Assembly: GCA_017501055.1 (NCBI GenBank)
Contig: JAFVXP010000038.1
Span: forward strand, 1 to 5,853
Origin: Clostridia bacterium
Lineage (GTDB): Bacteria; Bacillota; Clostridia; Oscillospirales; CAG-382
Length of the DNA: 5,853 bases
Direction: 5' to 3'
Of the stretch, positions 5,260 to 5,853 are shown in pieces (positions within the stretch are counted from its first letter, which is position 1; each line of letters begins with the position of its first letter). Under the pieces are notes generated by a model. That model did not search any database, was not told where the DNA came from, and saw nothing but the letters and a program-made list of their open reading frames with translations. The translations under genes and the position numbers were made by a program.

Positions 5260-5853
5260 ATGGAAATAAAAAATATTGCTTTGCAGGAAGGGGTCTTTCT
5301 CTCTTCCTGCAAAACCGATAAGTTCAAATCCGCTTTGATGACGGTCAGCTTTGCAATACCGCTCAGACAGGAAACAGCATCGGGTTATTCGCTTTTAACA
5401 AACCTTCTTTCGCTTTCAACAGGGAAATATCCCTCGATGAAAGCCTTTTCTATCATTAAAGACGAGCTCTATGCATTGGGGTTGGATTCCTTTGTCCAGC
5501 GCCGAGGCGAGCTTTTGTTGTTGCGTCTCGAGATAAGCACTGTTGCGGATTCGTTTGCTTTCGACGGAGAAAGAGTTTTGGAACGTGCAACCGAATTGCT
5601 CGGCGATGCGATATTCAACCCGAATTTAGAAAACGGTGTTTTCCCAAAGAAAAGTGTTGAGACCGAAAAGGTTTGCCTTATCGAAGAGATCTCTTCGCTT
5701 ATCGAAAACAAGCCGTCGTATGCAATGCTACGTGCAAGACAAATTATGTGCGAGGGAGAGCCCTTTGCCGTTGATGCGGCGGGCGATGTATCTCTTGTTG
5801 CAGAGCTTGACGGACAGAAGCTTATGTCCTTCTACCGCAAGGCAATCAACGAT
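5260..5853 (+). CDS. YmfF-like M16 peptidase-family protein, catalytically defective (3' truncated by window edge)
   Basis: The frame is open from ATG 5260 to the window edge, giving 198 residues with no stop. ATG 5260 is the first possible start, because the in-frame TAG of ispF lies two codons upstream. The sequence fits the N-terminal half of the YmfF (also written YfmF) type of M16 insulinase-family protein: KFKSALMTVSFAIPL at 21-35, the LYALGLDSFVQRRGE block, VETEKVCLIEEI at 133-144, then NKPSYAMLRARQ and EGEPFAVDAAGDV. The zinc site HxxEH of active M16 peptidases should lie near residues 44-55, but that stretch reads SLLTNLLSLSTG, with no His or Glu. YmfF is usually encoded beside YmfH, which keeps HxxEH, and both are linked by annotation to EF-P 5-aminopentanol modification in Bacillus. 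A ymfH-like gene is expected downstream. No clear SD site precedes the ATG. A strong hairpin occupies codons 7-18. Confidence 0.85.
   Translation, partial: MEIKNIALQEGVFLSSCKTDKFKSALMTVSFAIPLRQETASGYSLLTNLLSLSTGKYPSMKAFSIIKDELYALGLDSFVQRRGELLLLRLEISTVADSFAFDGERVLERATELLGDAIFNPNLENGVFPKKSVETEKVCLIEEISSLIENKPSYAMLRARQIMCEGEPFAVDAAGDVSLVAELDGQKLMSFYRKAIND
5280..5313 (+). other. perfect 11-bp inverted repeat (RNA hairpin) in the first codons of the YmfF-like gene
   Basis: TTTGCAGGAAG at 5280-5290 is the exact reverse complement of CTTCCTGCAAA at 5303-5313. The 12-base gap can add G-U, G-C and G-U pairs, leaving a six-base loop at 5294-5299. It begins 20 bases after the ATG. No T run follows on the + strand, so it is not a + strand intrinsic terminator. 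On the - strand a T6 run (complement of 5268-5273) follows the stem after six bases. An A_AAA_AAT heptamer lies at 5268-5274. Confidence 0.6.

Noticed and set aside
5280..5313. Intrinsic terminator on the + strand at the hairpin after ispF
   Set aside because: The stem is strong but is followed by AAAACC rather than a T run, and it lies inside an open coding frame. A - strand terminator is possible, but no - strand gene was found for it to serve.
1..5853. Mobile element, CRISPR array, tRNA or toxin-antitoxin module
   Set aside because: The window is filled by housekeeping genes with almost no intergenic space. No direct repeats, transposase, cloverleaf or small toxin-like gene pair was seen.

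Overview
The window is about 5.85 kb of densely packed DNA with every supported gene on the + strand. Neighbouring genes abut or overlap by a few bases, and the largest gap is 17 bases. It reads as one long operon from an anaerobic Gram-positive bacterium. A ferredoxin-linked 2-oxoacid oxidoreductase, MEP-pathway isoprenoid genes, a U32 family protein and a YmfF-type M16 protein together fit the class Clostridia, perhaps an uncultured gut lineage related to Oscillospiraceae or Ruminococcaceae. That placement is inferred from protein character only. I see no tRNA, rRNA, CRISPR array, insertion sequence or other mobile DNA.

Layout: (1) 1-840, the 3' part of a U32 peptidase-family gene, probably a TrhP-like tRNA hydroxylation factor. 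(2) 841-1500, a SIMIBI-type P-loop NTPase of unknown role. (3) 1518-4076, a complete four-subunit 2-oxoacid:ferredoxin oxidoreductase in the order delta (2x[4Fe-4S] ferredoxin), alpha, beta (TPP and one [4Fe-4S]), gamma. (4) 4084-5256, ispD and ispF, two steps of the MEP pathway. (5) 5260-5853, the 5' part of a YmfF-like M16 peptidase-family gene that runs off the right edge and appears to lack the catalytic HxxEH motif.

How they fit together: the oxidoreductase should decarboxylate a 2-oxoacid (branched-chain or 2-oxoglutarate) to the acyl-CoA and reduce ferredoxin. The MEP pathway uses reducing power in its later IspG and IspH steps, which are not in this window, so joint transcription is plausible but may be incidental. 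The P-loop NTPase directly before the ferredoxin subunit is the least understood gene here.

I found no clearly novel system. The items most worth checking are two candidate recoding or RNA-structure sites. One is an A7 slippery run at the end of the NTPase gene whose -1 frame runs without a stop into the ferredoxin gene. The other is an A_AAA_AAT heptamer five bases before a perfect 11-bp hairpin in the first codons of the YmfF-like gene. There is also a sharp change in lysine codon use between the NTPase and the oxidoreductase genes.
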